Shown: piece by piece, positions 9,841-22,704 of the stretch
Layout of the letters: each line of letters starts with the position of its first letter
Numbering within the stretch: the stretch's first letter is position 1
Assembly: GCA_027924585.1 (NCBI GenBank)
Contig: BSBM01000440.1
Coordinates: 12,369,501-12,433,500, forward strand
DNA from: Larix kaempferi
Lineage: Eukaryota; Streptophyta; Pinopsida; Pinales; Pinaceae
Direction of reading: 5' to 3'
Length of the DNA stretch: 64,000 bases
Program-made: the position numbers and the translations under genes
The notes under the pieces: generated by a model
Databases searched by the model: none
What the model saw: only the letters and a program-made list of their open reading frames with translations
What the model was told of the DNA's origin: nothing

Positions 9841-11230
9841 ATTGGTTACAAGAGTTCTATCATTGATCTAAAGGAGAAAGAATTCACATGCATGGTAGAG
9901 TTGGTGGACAACTCAACTTATTCGATCCAGGGATTTGGATCCACCTCATTCCAACTGAGCATCGGTGATATTCTACATGTGGAGGACATTCTATATGTTC
10001 TATGCTTGAAGAAACTCCTCTCAATTTCAATTCTTGAAGACAAAGGATTTTGATTTATCTTCATGGATAACAAAGCACTTTTTATGGCCGAAGAGCCTAG
10101 AATATGATGCTATGATTCGAGTTCGAGAGGGAGGACTCTACAAGGTACCCGAGAACTACATTCAAGATACGATTCACCACAATATCATTCCATGTGATTT
10201 ATGGCACCGAAGGCTTGGACACCTAAACTACAAACCGTTACCAGAACTTCAAAAGATGGTAAAAGGTATGCCTGTATTTGATTTTGAGCATGATAGAGTA
10301 TATCAGGGTTGTGCACTTGGGAAGAATGTTAAGAAATTTTTTTCTAGCAGTTCTACTAGATCTAAAGGGATTTTAGATTTAATACATTCTAATGTATGTG
10401 GTCTCATGTCATCCCCCTCCCTAAGTGGCTTCTTATATTATGTAGTATATTATTTTTCTAAGAAGTCGTGGATTTATTTCATGAAGGCTAAAAGTGAAAT
10501 TCTTAGAAAATTTAAAGAGTTTAAAGCCCCAGTTGAAAATCATAAAGAAAGTGATATCCATGCATTAAGGACTAATAATGGAGGTGAATTTGATTCACAT
10601 GCATTTAATGAGCTTTGTAGTGATGTAGGAATATGTAGGAAATTGACATTACCATACAACCCTAAAAAAATGGGGTTGTCGAGAGGAAGATTAGAACCAT
10701 GTGTGAGGCTTTAAAATCCATGATGCATGATCAAGATATGTCTACCTCATCATGGGAATAAGCCACCCATACATATGTTTACATCCAGAAAAGAAGCCCG
10801 CATGCCATTCTAGATGAGAAGACAACAGAAGAAGTGTTTACCAGTGAGAATACAGACCTCTCACACTTGAGAATCTTCAGGATACCAATATACATTCATG
10901 TACCAAAATAAAAGAGAACAAAGATGGAAAATTCTAGGAATAAAGGAACCTTTGTGGGTTATAGCGAGTAATCCAAAGCATACCTAATATATGTACCTGG
11001 TGAGAGACACATTGAAGTCAGCCAGGATGTTACCTTCCATGAGGAAGCTGCTTTCAAAAGAATGAAAGAGATTCAATTTGATTCAGAGATGGAGGATCCC
11101 GAGTTTGATTCTCCCCCTTCATAGTTTGAGAGGGATAAGCCAGAAGATGCCTCATATTCATTAGCTCCTAAAGAACCAGTAGAATTGGTTGAGACCTAAT
11201 TAAACTCCTGATAAAGAATATCTGCTTTGT
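9800..11230 (+). pseudogene. copia F protease-integrase (broken)
   Basis: The protease active site near 9810-9840 is ruined: DTWLIE is followed by a shift where DSGASKHM is expected. Integrase follows with WHRRLGHL (zinc-binding HX3-4H, near 10205), then a CALGK remnant of the CxxC pair in which one Cys remains. The core has two catalytic Asp to Asn changes: HSNVCG for HSDVCG near 10390, and TNNGGEF for SDNGGEF near 10570. The frame is lost after 10714, and only scattered matches (RKR-AHAILDEKT, FVGY) continue to about 11050. Both Asp changes are G to A. Confidence 0.85.
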
Positions 11231-11379
11231 GTCGAGACATTTTACAAAATGCAAAGAAACATGGAGCATCAATAGGATCATCCAGAGAGTGCAAGTAACC
11301 TGACAAATATTCACGGTAAGTTGCACTGATGAGTCACATCAGTGATTCAAAACCATCCTCATATGAAGAAGCTGCAAAG

Positions 11380-12776
11380 TAGCAAGTTTGGAAATATGAA
11401 ATGATAGAATACTACAAATCTATAATGAATAATGATGTTTGGGAGGTTGTTCCCAGACCTGATGGGAAGTCCATTGTGACTTCTAAATGGATTTACAATA
11501 TAAATCATGTTGCGGATGGTATAATTGAGAAGTATAAATACTGATTCATTTCTAGAGGTTTCTCTCAAAAAGAAGGCATTGATTATGATGATACCTTTTC
11601 CCCTATGGAAAGGTACAACACAATCCAAGCAATGATTGCACTTTCATCTGTTCTAGGATGGAAACTTCACCAGATGGATGTGAAGAAAGCCTTCCTCAAT
11701 GGTGAGGTTGAGGAATAGTTTTATATTCAATCTCCTAAAGGATTTGTGGTGCATGGGAATGATTCCCATGTTTTCAATCTAAATAAATCTCTATATGAGC
11801 TTAAGCAATCCAATAGGGCTTGGTACTCAAGAATTGATAGCTACCTTCAGAAACTGGGTTTTAGTAAGGGTGAAGCTGATCCAAATTTGTACTTTAAAGT
11901 AGTGAAGAACCAACCATTGATATTGGTTTTGTATGTTGATGGTTTTTTTCTCACTGGATAGGAACATCTGATTGCTTGGTGCAAGAGGGATCTCACCTTA
12001 GAGTTCGAGATGAAATACTTAGGTCTAATGCACTACTTTCTTGGCCTTGAGATCTGGAAAAGAAAAGATGAAATTTTTCTATCTCAAGGGAAGTACACTG
12101 TGGATATATTGCATAGGATTGGCATGATAGATTGCAAATATATGACTACACCGATGGTTTCCAATCTGAGGAAAATTCATGAGTCGAGCTCTATATCAGA
12201 TCCAATAGATCCCACTTTGTATAGACATCTTATAGGATCTCTAATGTACTTGATACATTCGAGGCCTGATATATGTTATGATGTGAGCATTCTGAATCAA
12301 TTTATGTTTGATCCGAGACATTAACACTAGAAAACTGCTAAGCATTTGCTCAGGTACCTTCAAGGTACAATTTCATATGGACTCAGATATGACTCGAGTG
12401 GAGGAGTCATGTTACTTCGTTATACAAACTCAGACTGGGCAGGAAGCATTGTGGATCATAAGAGTACATTCAACTATTGTTATATCCTACGATCAGCTAT
12501 GGTATCTTTGTTCAGCAGGAAGCAGGGATCTGTAGCCCAAAGCACTACCAAAGCATAATACATAGATACTATTATTTCCTGCTGAGAAGTAGTGTGGCTC
12601 AGAAAGCTACTTGCAGGGTTGTTCAGTGAAAATATTGAGCCTACAGTTATTAGGTGTTACAATCAGAGTTGCATCAAGATTTCCAAAAACCCAGTGTTTC
12701 ATGACAATTCGAAGCACATTGAAATGAAGTATCACATCATCCAAGACATGGTCTAGAAAGGTTCAGTGAGACTTCA
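11380..12776 (+). pseudogene. copia F RT-RNase H (broken, 3' end missing)
   Basis: The RT starts with VWEVVPRPDGKSIVTSKWIY (11440-11500), continues through SQKEGIDYDDTFSP, HQMDVKKAFLNG and the catalytic box YVDG near 11935 (normally YVDD), then MHYFLGLEIW and SRPDIC. RNase H shows NSDWAGS (usually DSDWAGS) near 12430 and a broken QSTTKA.YI region. Stops fall at 11542, 11717, 11960, 12322 and later. Sequence stops at SVRLHV where the LTR of G begins, so the last 25 or so residues and the 3' UTR are lost. Confidence 0.88.
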
Positions 12777-14571
12777 TGTAATAACCCTTTTTCAAAATTC
12801 TATTAAAATGCCAATTTTTCCACTTTTTCCCCAATTTCGACCTTTGACTAGTTTAACTGTTTCGACCTCCAAATGAACCCAAATGCTCCCAAATCTTCTG
12901 TAGGAGTGTATGAATGGTATTTATACTTTAATATCAAGTTCAGGGATGTTTTATGGCCCTCCAAATACTGCTGCAAACTTGATTTGTATTCTGATCAATA
13001 TATGTAATTTTGACTAGTAATTTGTGCATCAAATCCCCCCCGAGTAACACTGCAAATGGCCTTCCAAATGCCTCCAAAATCCCGCGAATTTAGGAACATA
13101 GATATATAATGTGTTAAGTATGTGATTAAGGTCTCATATTCACCATTAATTGATTTTTACTACTGTTCTAACTCGCTCACATTCAACAGCAAAAACCCCC
13201 AATTTGACCCTTGGGGAAATGGCACTATTTCACCTCCCAATACAACTAAACTGAGTAAAAATGCTTCAAATGCTCAAGTAAAGTACATGAAACTTGTATA
13301 AGACATCCATGTAAGTATATTGATCACAAATATATCAGAGAATCATCCATCCATTCGAAATAATCAACATTATAGTGTCATACATCAATGCATTGGAGAA
13401 ATGGACATTGTTTGCTCATTAATCAATAGTTTTGCATACAAACAGTGGGTATTTCGACCTGATACTTTTTGAATATTAATAACATAGGATATGAATCTAT
13501 TACAATCATAAATATATAATGAGAATCTCTCTCAAGAAGCACAAGTGCTCACCGAAAACGCCCTCCCTCAAGGAGCATGAATATGCCTTCAAAACTGGAA
13601 ATGGTGGAGAGAAAGTGATGCACTAAAACAAACCATGAAACTTCCTGTATCTTATACCTGCAAATAAGAAATCCATTAAAGCACCATGAAATACCTGAGT
13701 GGCCTCCCCAAACACCAACTTGGATGGGAATCTTTCACCCTCGAAATTGGCTAAGGCAAGAAACTAGTCATCCACTAGCTCTCTCTTCACAAATGCAATT
13801 TTTCTCCAATCATCAAAAGCCATTCTCATACTTCATTTCTACATTTTATAACCAACATTAGCCTTCTAAGGGTTTAAATCCTCTCAATAGATTCAATATA
13901 TTTCCATTTAGGAAATATTCCACATTTACCACTTGTCTCCTAGTTCCAACCTTCCATCTTCTCCCAAATTCGATTTTGAGTCTCTTTGGCATCTCCAACT
14001 CCCAAATTCGCCTTCCTTGAGCCTATTTTTGGTGTTGACATGTCATAGTGGTCAGATCTCAGAGTTCAGGTCTGCAATTTGTCATAGTTGTCATAGATGC
14101 TCCATCATTGGTGTCATAGGGGCTACTCCATCATTGGTGTCATAGGGGCTAGGGAATCTAACCCAAGTGTCCACAAACTTCCACTTTGACTCTTTATCTT
14201 CCATGGAGGTTACCAATCCTTCCCAATTCGACCTAAGATGCTCAATTACATGTGTTATGACTTACCAACTCACCCAAGAGTGTTCACATTCCCATTAATT
14301 CAAATTTGCAAAAGAGAGATACCATGTATTATGAAAAATCAAGCTAGTGTGGGTCCCACATCCTCCATATGTCTCCAAAACCATTTGTCACCTAGGATTT
14401 CTCTTGAATTTCTTTATTCACTCTATTTATTAAATACTTGAACCATTCTAATGTCTAAACATCATTTATTATCTTCCTTATTACCATTCCACATGTCCCC
14501 ATCCAACCTAGGAAACTAGTAGGATTGATGGAATTGTCTTACTATGAAATTATTGGAATGGGGACATTACA
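12777..14571 (-). repeat. 3' LTR of gypsy G
   Basis: On the - strand this 1.8-kb sequence begins TGTAATGTCCCC and ends GTTATTACA, with matching inverted ends TGTAAT/ATTACA. A polypurine tract (GGGTGGGGAGGAC on the - strand, 14572-14590) abuts it. It is inserted in the RNase H end of copia F. The base run before it is CTTCA; the partner duplication is lost. No coding frame is credible in it. Confidence 0.8.
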
Positions 14572-14597
14572 GTCCTCCCCACCCAAGATTGCTCACC

Positions 14598-14970
14598 CTA
14601 AAGAAATCTCAATCTACCATGCTGCAAACTTGTCCCTCCTCTATCAGGTGGCCTTCCATGAGTAATGTCTCCCATAATATTTCTATTTCGGTGCTTCATG
14701 CTGTGGGAAGAAACTACTTGATTCGAATAGGTGTGTTGCCCTCTCACAATCCTTAGTACTCCTTTTGAATCTTGGAATTTCATTTTAGGAATTTTATAAT
14801 TTACTGTATGCTCTCCTATTGAATACAACCATTGCACTCCCAAAACAACATTAGTATCAACAATATCAACCACATAAAAACTATCGACAAAAGTATAGTT
14901 ACCTACGGTGACTTGCAGCCAATCTTGTACAACCAAGATTGATCCTCCCATGTAAAATTTATTCCTCCCA
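14598..14970 (-). pseudogene. gypsy G aspartic protease fragment
   Basis: Read on the - strand, the frame shows the C-terminal half of a gypsy retropepsin: a beta-rich stretch (LQVTVGNYTF), then FYVVDIVDTNVVLGVQWL, where VLGVQWL is diagnostic of the plant gypsy protease flap-to-end region. The active-site DTGA part is absent, lost at the junction near 14970 with the F LTR. The protease is followed within about 250 bp by the polypurine tract and LTR, so RT, RNase H and integrase are deleted. The frame runs to about 14598. Confidence 0.75.
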
Positions 14971-16350
14971 TATAGAGTTACTTGATAAAAGTATTGATGT
15001 TGTAAATTCTTGTTGGAAAATACTCCGGACTTCTGTGTCAAGTCATGATTATCATGTAAACCTTCCGTATAAAGGTATCCATGAGATGGACCTCTCATAT
15101 AGAGGTGGACCTTCCATATAAAGGCCATGCTATACTTGTTAAAAGAATTTATTTTTTTGTGATGTATTATTAACCATGATCACGAGTTGCTATTAAGTCT
15201 CCTTTAGAGATTGATGACCTGTAAAGTGAATTACTTTATAATATGATCATTTGGTCCATAATAATATAATATGATCACAACATCCGATAATGCTTCTTAG
15301 TATAATGTAATGTGATGGATAATTAAAGTTAGCACATATTGACCATGCAGTAAAAGATAATGCATAGCGATCAAGAGAATTATAAATTTCCCATGAAAAC
15401 ACTTCAACTAATTAAAGAAAACTTTAATTGTTAAAGCTTTAGTTATAAATCTTCAGTTAAGTATCAATGCTTCAGTTAAATCATTAGTTAAATATACGCC
15501 TTAGTTAACTAAAGAAATCAGAGTGGTCACTTCAAGTAAATCAATCAGCTTGATTTCAGTTAACTAAGTGTTAAATAAGAAGGACTAGTTAACTAATGTG
15601 TTTTCACTTTAGTTAAACTAAAAGACAACACTTCAGTTAAAGAGATTTCACTAAGTGACAATAAAGAAGATCTAGTTAACTAAGTATTATTGCATGAGGA
15701 AACTTATGTTAACCTAAAAGATGACATGTGAGTTGTGACACTTGCATGCCGACACTTGAGTTAAGCCACCTATATAGTGGGAGATCTTTCAGTAAAGAGG
15801 CGAGTTCATCCCAAGTGACAGCTCAGTGAGATAAAGCATTGCTTGAGAAGTGGGGCACACCTCTACATGCAAGATCAATACATACAGTTTGAGGCCGAGT
15901 TCATTCCGAAGTTAGAAGTAAAAAATATAGGAGAATAATGTATAAATATGTTATACAAGATTGATGAATCCAATGTGAAGTGGATTCTCTTCTCCATTGA
16001 AGGAAAGGTGCTTCTCTATGTGCAGGGTATTGTTCTTGCTTGTTATTGTTGTGTTGGGAACACATCAGTTGGATCTCTCTTCTCTATCGCTTCCATATCT
16101 TCATCAATAGTTTTTGGTGATATCTTATATTCCGAAAGAAATCTGCTATGTTGTAAAATAAATCATTCTCTGTTATCCATTATATTATACTGAGAAGAAT
16201 TGTTGGGGTTTTGTTCAAATAATTTTGAGGATTTTCCCCAGGGTATTTCTTGTGTTATGGTTGTATGAATTTCATGGATTTAATTGTCTCATTGCTTCAA
16301 GTCTCTACATCTAAAAGAAATAAATATCAAAGCTCAACCAAATTTTAACA
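14966..16350 (+). repeat. 3' LTR of copia F
   Basis: It is homologous to 7450-8827, with the same TATA region (TATAAATATG near 15940), the same AGTTAACT cluster, and the end AAATTTTAACA at 16350. Its first bases are fused to G: CCCATATAGAG is present both here and in the 5' LTR, so the joint sits at short shared sequence. Confidence 0.8.
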
Positions 16351-16668
16351 GGAAGATGTTGTGGAAAAAAATAGAAAACTTTCCCAAGTCATCCTAGTGC
16401 TCCTAGTTCATCCTAATCCAAGTGAAAAGAAGGAAAAATCTTCCTTAACACACAAAAGCTAGATAAAATAAGGATGAGGGTGCTTTAGCTTAGAAAAGAA
16501 GAATAAAAGTAGAAGTGGGGCTCTATTGTGGATAAACTATCACAAAGGTGGACAAGATATGCACTAGGAAGTCTAACTAACATAATCTAAACCACTAGGA
16601 AGCAAAATAATTGCATATGCCAAGGTCTAGATGGTTAATTTGTTCTAACACCCCCCCTTAAGCCTAAC
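16351..16668 (-). repeat. LTR fragment and polypurine tract of a further element (I)
   Basis: On the - strand, GGCTTAAGGGGGGG (16651-16664) is a classic polypurine tract directly followed by TGTTAGAACAAATTAACC, an LTR start. About 300 bp of the LTR remain before the F element. No coding sequence of I is visible. Confidence 0.6.
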
Positions 16669-16700
16669 TTATGTAAGTGAAATATAAACAATATATAGGG

Positions 16701-17432
16701 TGTAGCTAGTGTTTTCACACTAGCCCGTGCTAAAGAGCACCTACTAAGGACTATGGAACCCTTAGTAGTAGTTCTCAAAAGGTAGATAATATGTGGATGC
16801 AAATAAAAGTAAAAAAATCTAACTAATTACTGTAGTAATGAAAATAGATAGGAAGCCATGAATTAAATTTGTATTTTGTATTATGTTGCAAATAATGGTT
16901 TACAATCGGAGTTTACCTCATAAGTTGAGGATATGGGGGACCTTGCAACTGTACGAAGAGTAGTGCGTCAGGTCTCCAAGGTTCCTTGCTCTTATCCAAA
17001 TGCTCAAATGGTGGCAAAGACTCGATTAGATGGGCACAAAAGATCAAAGAGGTGGGCTAGAGTGCAATAGGAATTTTGGCAACATAAAGGTGGGAAGAGT
17101 GATACATGGATGTGAAGTGGCGGGCCTCCATCACCTTTTTATAGCAATTTTGGGTTGTGGAGTATGGACCCATGATATTGGGAAACCAATAGTATTGGTT
17201 TCCCTCCTTTTAATTTTATTTTGACTTTTTCCCCTTTTTCTTTTTATTTTTTTGGGATTTTAACCTTTTTTGAAGGATTTTCATTAATTAATGAGGAAAA
17301 TAATGATTTTTTTCAATTTGGTTACCAATTTAGGGATTTTTTGGTTTTTGGAGGCCAAAAATGTAGGAAAAGGGATGAATGAGTTATGTGACTAGGGGGA
17401 TGAGCTAGGTGAACAATTTTTGGGTGTTAACA
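16701..17432 (-). repeat. 3' LTR of gypsy A
   Basis: On the + strand it runs from TGTAGCTAGTG to GTGTTAACA (732 bp). On the - strand it starts TGTTAACACC, preceded by the polypurine stretch CAGGGGGAAATC (17433-17444). CTATAAAAAGG near 17136 is a likely TATA box on the - strand. Confidence 0.85.
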
Positions 17433-19701
17433 GATTTCCCCCTGATGTGTGAGGGTAGGAGCTCATCGTTTGGCCGATAGAAATCATAGGTTCTGACCTT
17501 TTCTAGGGGAGTGAGCATTGTGATGACAGAGAGAAGAAATTGGTTGAATACCGGAACACGTGCTTCATACAAACTGCAAGGACGAAAACTGGAAATACAT
17601 CACCTTAATAATGGATGATGAACATAATCTGAAATATATGGACGAGGCGGGCATACCCATGCTCGTATAAATAATAGTGAGGCCCAAAGGGGACCTAAAC
17701 AATACATAGATAACTGTTGTGTACATCATAATGGTCCATAGGGGACACAAATATGGGACATAATCATGGTCTAACCATGACTGATCTGAAGAATTGATAC
17801 ATGGTAACAATGGCATTCATACCGAAGGTGGTATCACAACAACTGATGTTCTGTCGGATCTAAAGGTGTCCAAAAATTGGATGATCTCAATGACTGAGAG
17901 TCAGAATCTCAAAGGTACACTGAAATGCATCTGAACTGGATACTCTAGGAAGGATATAGTTGAAGGGCTTCCAAACACTGTCGCCAATGCATCCCAGATA
18001 TTCGTGGGAACATACAGCTAGGGGGTTCCAAATAGACTCACCAATGTGATAGAGTCAAGGGACATCCAAGGTATTTGACCAATAAATGAAGGGACCAATA
18101 CCCTATACGAATCTCAACGGTGCGATGATGGATTTGAAGTTGAGAACTTTAGAAACAACCATTCTAAGTGGCACTAAGGACTCCTTTCATATTTTTCGTA
18201 GGCACTCACCATTGATGGAGATGATTCCAAGGTACAGGGACCTCTGGTTCTATCCTCTGGAATAGATGGCCTGGCATCGATAGAGGGAGACTTGCAACTA
18301 CCAAGGAAATGATGTTTCCTTGATAGGAGCGCAAGGTGTACAACTAAGAGGTGATAGTACTGGATGTGAGAGTGACATACTGTGGGGGGATACGGGGGTC
18401 GCGGAGTGGGAGGACTCAAACTTCCTTTGTTCAGGGTATGATGGAATGGATGACCTGGAAGCATATGAAACTGAATTCGGGGAGGGGAATCATTGCTTAG
18501 GGGATCAATGACTATGGTTGCAATGGGGGAGACTCAGGGGAAAAACCGATGAGTGATATCAGGAGACTCCAAGGGTGACACATCACATAATACTTTGAAC
18601 AAAGGCTACCATGTTGGGGATGATTTCGTAAAGGTGGGACTAGATGTGATCTATCAGGGTGCTGAGAGGCACTGTTTGGGCCTTCTTTATGGTTTAAGGA
18701 GCTCAAAGAAGGGAAAAAGTGTGCTCAAAAGGATACCATCGTGTGGATTTGTACGAGCCTAGAACAGTGCATGATCATGGGTGCTTTAAATTTTAAGGAG
18801 TTTGAAAGCGATAAGAAGACTTTGAAATGTGGATAGGATACCATCGTGTGTATTTATACGAGCCCAGGCCAGTGAATGATCGTGGCCTCTTTCAATTTTA
18901 GAGAGTCTGGAAGCAATAAGAAGACTCCGAGGGGGTTATTTTTTGTGTGTTAGTCTTCAAAGCCTGAAAAAGAATAAAAGTATGCAATGGAGAACTCTTC
19001 TAGTCGATGTGACTAGAGTATTTGTTTTTCATAATTAGTCTACCAAGTCCGGAAAAGATTTAAACTTATACCAGATAGATTCCCTTTTGGATACTTTAAC
19101 GAGCATGAAAGGAAGCAAGATTGGTCGACGATATTTTCATTATTTAAGGAGTCAGAAAAGAGATTAACAGAAACTCCCTGAGTGCCTTTTTGTAAAGGAG
19201 CTTCTCGGACCCAAAAAGGGATAAAATTATACCGAACAGTTGTAAAAGCCAAGCAAGGATGAAGTGTTCAATCAAGGGACAAAGATGGGAACCAAGAAGG
19301 TGAGCGGGGGAACACTGATGGGGCCTCCTTGCGAGTAGATGAATGGTGGAAAAATAACATAGTAAATGCAATATGGAGGGAGTGAAGGGATCATGAATAG
19401 GTCGCGGTAGACAAAATGGTCAAATGTGGGAAAATTTTCGATTGCTATGATGGAATGCAAATCAAGGCAGTGAGGGGCATGGAAAAAATGCCCAAAAAGG
19501 GACTGAGTGAGAGTGATAAATTATATCAAGCATCCTCATGGGTGTGTAAATTTGAATCCGGTAGTGCAAATGGCACAAAAAACGGAGGTCAGATGACTCT
19601 GGAATGGGCAAAGGAAAAACTAGGGTAAAAATGGCTTTAAATAGAAAGGGAGCCCACCTCCACGTGTCATTTTCACTATGCAAATTGGGAGGAGTGTGGA
19701 G
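17433..19701 (-). other. gypsy A 3' internal region, non-coding
   Basis: No RT or integrase is visible. The part at 17640-17800 (GGGCATACCCATGCTCG and CATGGTC phrases) and the degenerate array at 18680-19260 have counterparts in B at 20850-21000 and 21870-22520. TTTAAATAGAAAGGGAG near 19636 corresponds to the TATA region of the B antisense gene, so B jumped in just beyond the same promoter position of A. Confidence 0.55.
18680..19260. repeat. degenerate repeats around ACGAGCCTGAAAAAG in A
   Basis: Units of roughly 60-80 bp repeat a pattern: A/TTTTACGAG or AAGGAGT, then C(T)GAAA-AGNNATAA, then CCNNANAGGATACCATCGTG. Examples start near 18695, 18790, 18860, 19050 and 19140. A parallel array lies in B at 21870-22520. 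Confidence 0.55.
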
Positions 19702-20710
19702 TGTTGTAGAGATTTCTTCCTATGGATAGAAAGAATCCCTCTTAGGATAAAGAAGGATGAATTGACTCTATACTAAGACAAAAATGAAACAAATGCGATC
19801 TTGAATCCTAGATTAAACAAGTATTTCAAGGTTTCTGTATTGAAGAAAGTGAAATAAGATGATTGACCTTTCACTTTGATGTTTGTCCCACTTGTAGTCA
19901 AGATCTTGAAGTCCTCGCGATGAACCTATTAATATCAAACAACGTACAAGCATATGCAATTCTCCAAGTACCCTGAACCACAAGTTAGAATCCAAATCTA
20001 GCTAGATACAAATTATGTTATTGAATCAAAATCAGCACACATAAATTGGGAAACAAGACAAGTTATCTTTATTACAACTTGAAAATGCTTACAATGGTTG
20101 CTTGATCTCCAAGTCAACTTTTAGCTCCAAGTTCCTCCTCTAGCTATCTCTACAAGAGTTTCAAGATCATAGGTTGGATGCCCCAAAAGTCCTCTCTTTG
20201 GCTCATGGAAGGCCTCTCCTTTATAGTGCTTGGAAGGGTTAACCAAAAGGAGAGTAAGATGGATCTAATGATTGTTTAGTGGATCATGCATACTAAACAC
20301 AGAGGGGGGGTTGGGATCGATCAGAGCTGGTAATCCCAAGAAAATCTCTCAAAAGATGAGATCCATGATCCATGGCAAAAAGGCTAGAAAGGGATTTTTG
20401 CGCCCCTGGGTCTAAGCATAACACGAAATTATCGTGCACTAGGGTATGAGCATAGCGCGACAACCCTAATTGTAGCTACCCAACAGATGTGAAAAGCGCG
20501 AAAATATATGCAAATAGAGTCAGCTTTGGTGACACGTGGCAGATAAGGTGTTGTCTTCATCATTCAGTCAATGGATTTTGATCCTGGGTGTCCAGATGAG
20601 ACCAAGGAGGGTACCAGTAATGTATGATGATCATTAGGGAGAAGTGTCGTTAGGTCACATGGTATAAGGATGTGACACTAGGGATTAATGTGTAACTTTG
20701 AGGTATAACA
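19702..20710 (-). repeat. 3' LTR of gypsy B
   Basis: On the + strand it runs TGTTGTAGAGATTTC to GAGGTATAACA. It matches 34801-35181 joined to 42396-43026. On the - strand it starts TGTTATACC, preceded by the polypurine tract TTTTAGGGGGCATT (20711-20724). CTATAAAGG near 20218-20226 (- strand) is a likely TATA box. Confidence 0.9.
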
Positions 20711-22690
20711 AATGCCCCCTAAAATGTGAGGTCAATAGAGACTGATGGCCGAAAGACTTTACAAATAAATTTCGTGGAGATAGCATCAAGGGAAGCAACA
20801 AGGAGATGAAACAGAAACAAGATGTCAAAAAACACCACTGAGACGGGAATACCCATGCTCGGAAAAACTGACTCAAAGCATGGCTGCCGACCAATACATT
20901 GCAGATCCATGAGATGAGAGATGATATAGATTGTAGACAAATCATGGCTACTATGAACAATCGTAGATCCATGAGACAATAATGACACAACCACGACCAA
21001 TACATAAGTGGATCTGTGTGACAATACAATAGTGAGGTTACCCACGTAATTGATTATGTGGAAACTTGTTCAATAATCACCATCGTAACCTGGATGTAAT
21101 CAATATTGAAATGTGTCCAGGGTCTTCTACCTGATCCCAAAATGATACGAATCTAGCCATGCGATTACAAGGTGTTGAATTCGAACATGGTAGAAACTAT
21201 TTGATTACTGGTCAATGATGTGAACCGTTAACAAATGTGAGGGAAATCACTAATGATGACAATGATCCCCAAGGTATCCTTAGTACATCTCAACGAAATG
21301 TGAATAAATGAGTTGATGCTGAGCACTCGTGAGATTATTAGATCAGAGTTCAATGATGAAAACCTACTGTCGAACACGAGGAAACTTGCCATTGAGGCAT
21401 GCAGGAACCAAGGTACTGATGGTTGATTCCTAAGCCTGTTTCCTGGATAGTGATTTGATGTCGACAGGAATAGACTCGTCGAAGGTGAGCCATGATGAAT
21501 CCCACATAATCTACATGGAATCAGAATGAGAGAGGTGTGTAACAATGGAACAAAAGGACAGATACTGACACAACGGAAGATTTGACCTAAGGGATGACTC
21601 GAAGCAACGCAGACCCTTTGAAAATGTAACGTCATGAAGCAGAACTTGGAAGCAGGGATTATAGACAGTAGAAAACAAACACACGACGACTGGACTTGTG
21701 GCCAAAGAGATGACTCGAGACTATGATCATAACTCAGCAGGAAAAGATGAATACCCAAAAGAAGACAAGGGACAGATGCATGCCATGTTCAAAGGTGACG
21801 ACTGACAATATGCCAACAAGGTAAACTTGACTCATTTCCCATTTTCCCCCCGACATGATGGATGAGTACCTCTTTGTTTTTTTACGAGCTTGAAGAGGAT
21901 AACAGATACTCGGTATAGCTCATCTCATAGATGAGTTTGATCTCACATGTTTTACGAACCTGAGAAAGGAAGGGTTCGTCCCAGAGATGGGCCCTTTGAT
22001 GTTAAATTTTAACGAGTCCAAAGAAGGAAAAACTCGGCAGTTTTGCATATTTAGAGAGTCTGAAAAAATTAAAGAAGGATCCAAAATGTACTTTTTCATA
22101 ATTTTAGTTCCCCAGTCCCGAAAAAGTGTAAAACAATTCCTGAGAGAACTCTCCCAGTCAGAGATTGACTGAGGTCTTCCTTTCTCGTAAATAGTCTAGA
22201 CGGGCCGAAAAAGGGGTAACCTATCACTGAATAGACGTCCTTTCGAATACTTTTACAAGTGTGAAAGAGAGAAGTTCACTTGGAAATCTTTTCGTAACGA
22301 GGGAGTTCGAAAAGAGCTTAAAGAGAACTCCAATGGTCTTTTTCGTAATTTTTTAATCATTTCGGTTCGAAAAAAAGAATAAAATGATACTTTCCTCATC
22401 GTTTTACGAGCATGAGTAAAGTCGACTAAGCTCGACCCCGTTTACTTAATTTTAACAAGCACGAGACGAATGTGAAAAGGTGCTTGGAATCTTTTTCAAG
22501 TTTTAATCCAGAGCACGAAAAAGCTAAAGTCAACTCAAGTGAAGGTAAAAACAGCGATATATCGCCAGTGTGAACAATGTATAGAGACCCTGTCAAAAAT
22601 GGTTTAAAAAACCTTGGAAAAAGATATTAGTAATGTGAAAATTGACCTAAAAGATATTTATAACAAAATAATGAGAAAAAATAGACATGT
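20711..22690. other. gypsy B region between antisense gene and 3' LTR
   Basis: This is non-coding by my reading. The frames present, some with hydrophobic runs, share no domain. 20860-21020 holds repeated CATGGATC(T/C)AC and CATGG-AGTGAC phrases. 21870-22520 holds a degenerate array of TTTTACGAG(C/T)..TGAAAAAG units matching the array in A. The AT-rich end leads into the antisense promoter. Confidence 0.55.
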
Positions 22691-22694
22691 AACT

Positions 22695-22704
22695 TATATA
22701 AATA
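22695..22704 (+). promoter_or_regulatory. TATA box of antisense gene in B
   Basis: TATATAAATA lies on the + strand, about 145 bp upstream of a splice donor-like CAG|GTAAGA (22840) and about 490 bp upstream of the first in-frame ATG (23188). Position and sequence suit a plant core promoter, but no transcript data are available. Confidence 0.5.

Larger units (their letters stand above)
7433..16350 (+). mobile_element. Ty1/copia element F (3' end replaced by gypsy G)
   Basis: The LTR pair is 7433-8827 and about 14966-16350, with a PBS at 8828 and the domain order gag, protease, integrase, RT, RNase H to 12776. The last codons of RNase H and the polypurine tract are missing, because 12777-~14970 is a gypsy 3' LTR plus protease fragment. 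The sequence after the right LTR is GGAAG. I found no matching duplication at the left end, which fits a rearranged element. Many stops, YVDG in RT and loss of both integrase aspartates show that it is old and dead. It differs from C/D/H in sequence. Confidence 0.85.

Noticed and set aside
20685-21758. hydrophobic - strand frames that look like membrane proteins
   Set aside because: They overlap each other, have no conserved motif, and lie in the repeat-rich 3' non-coding region of gypsy B.
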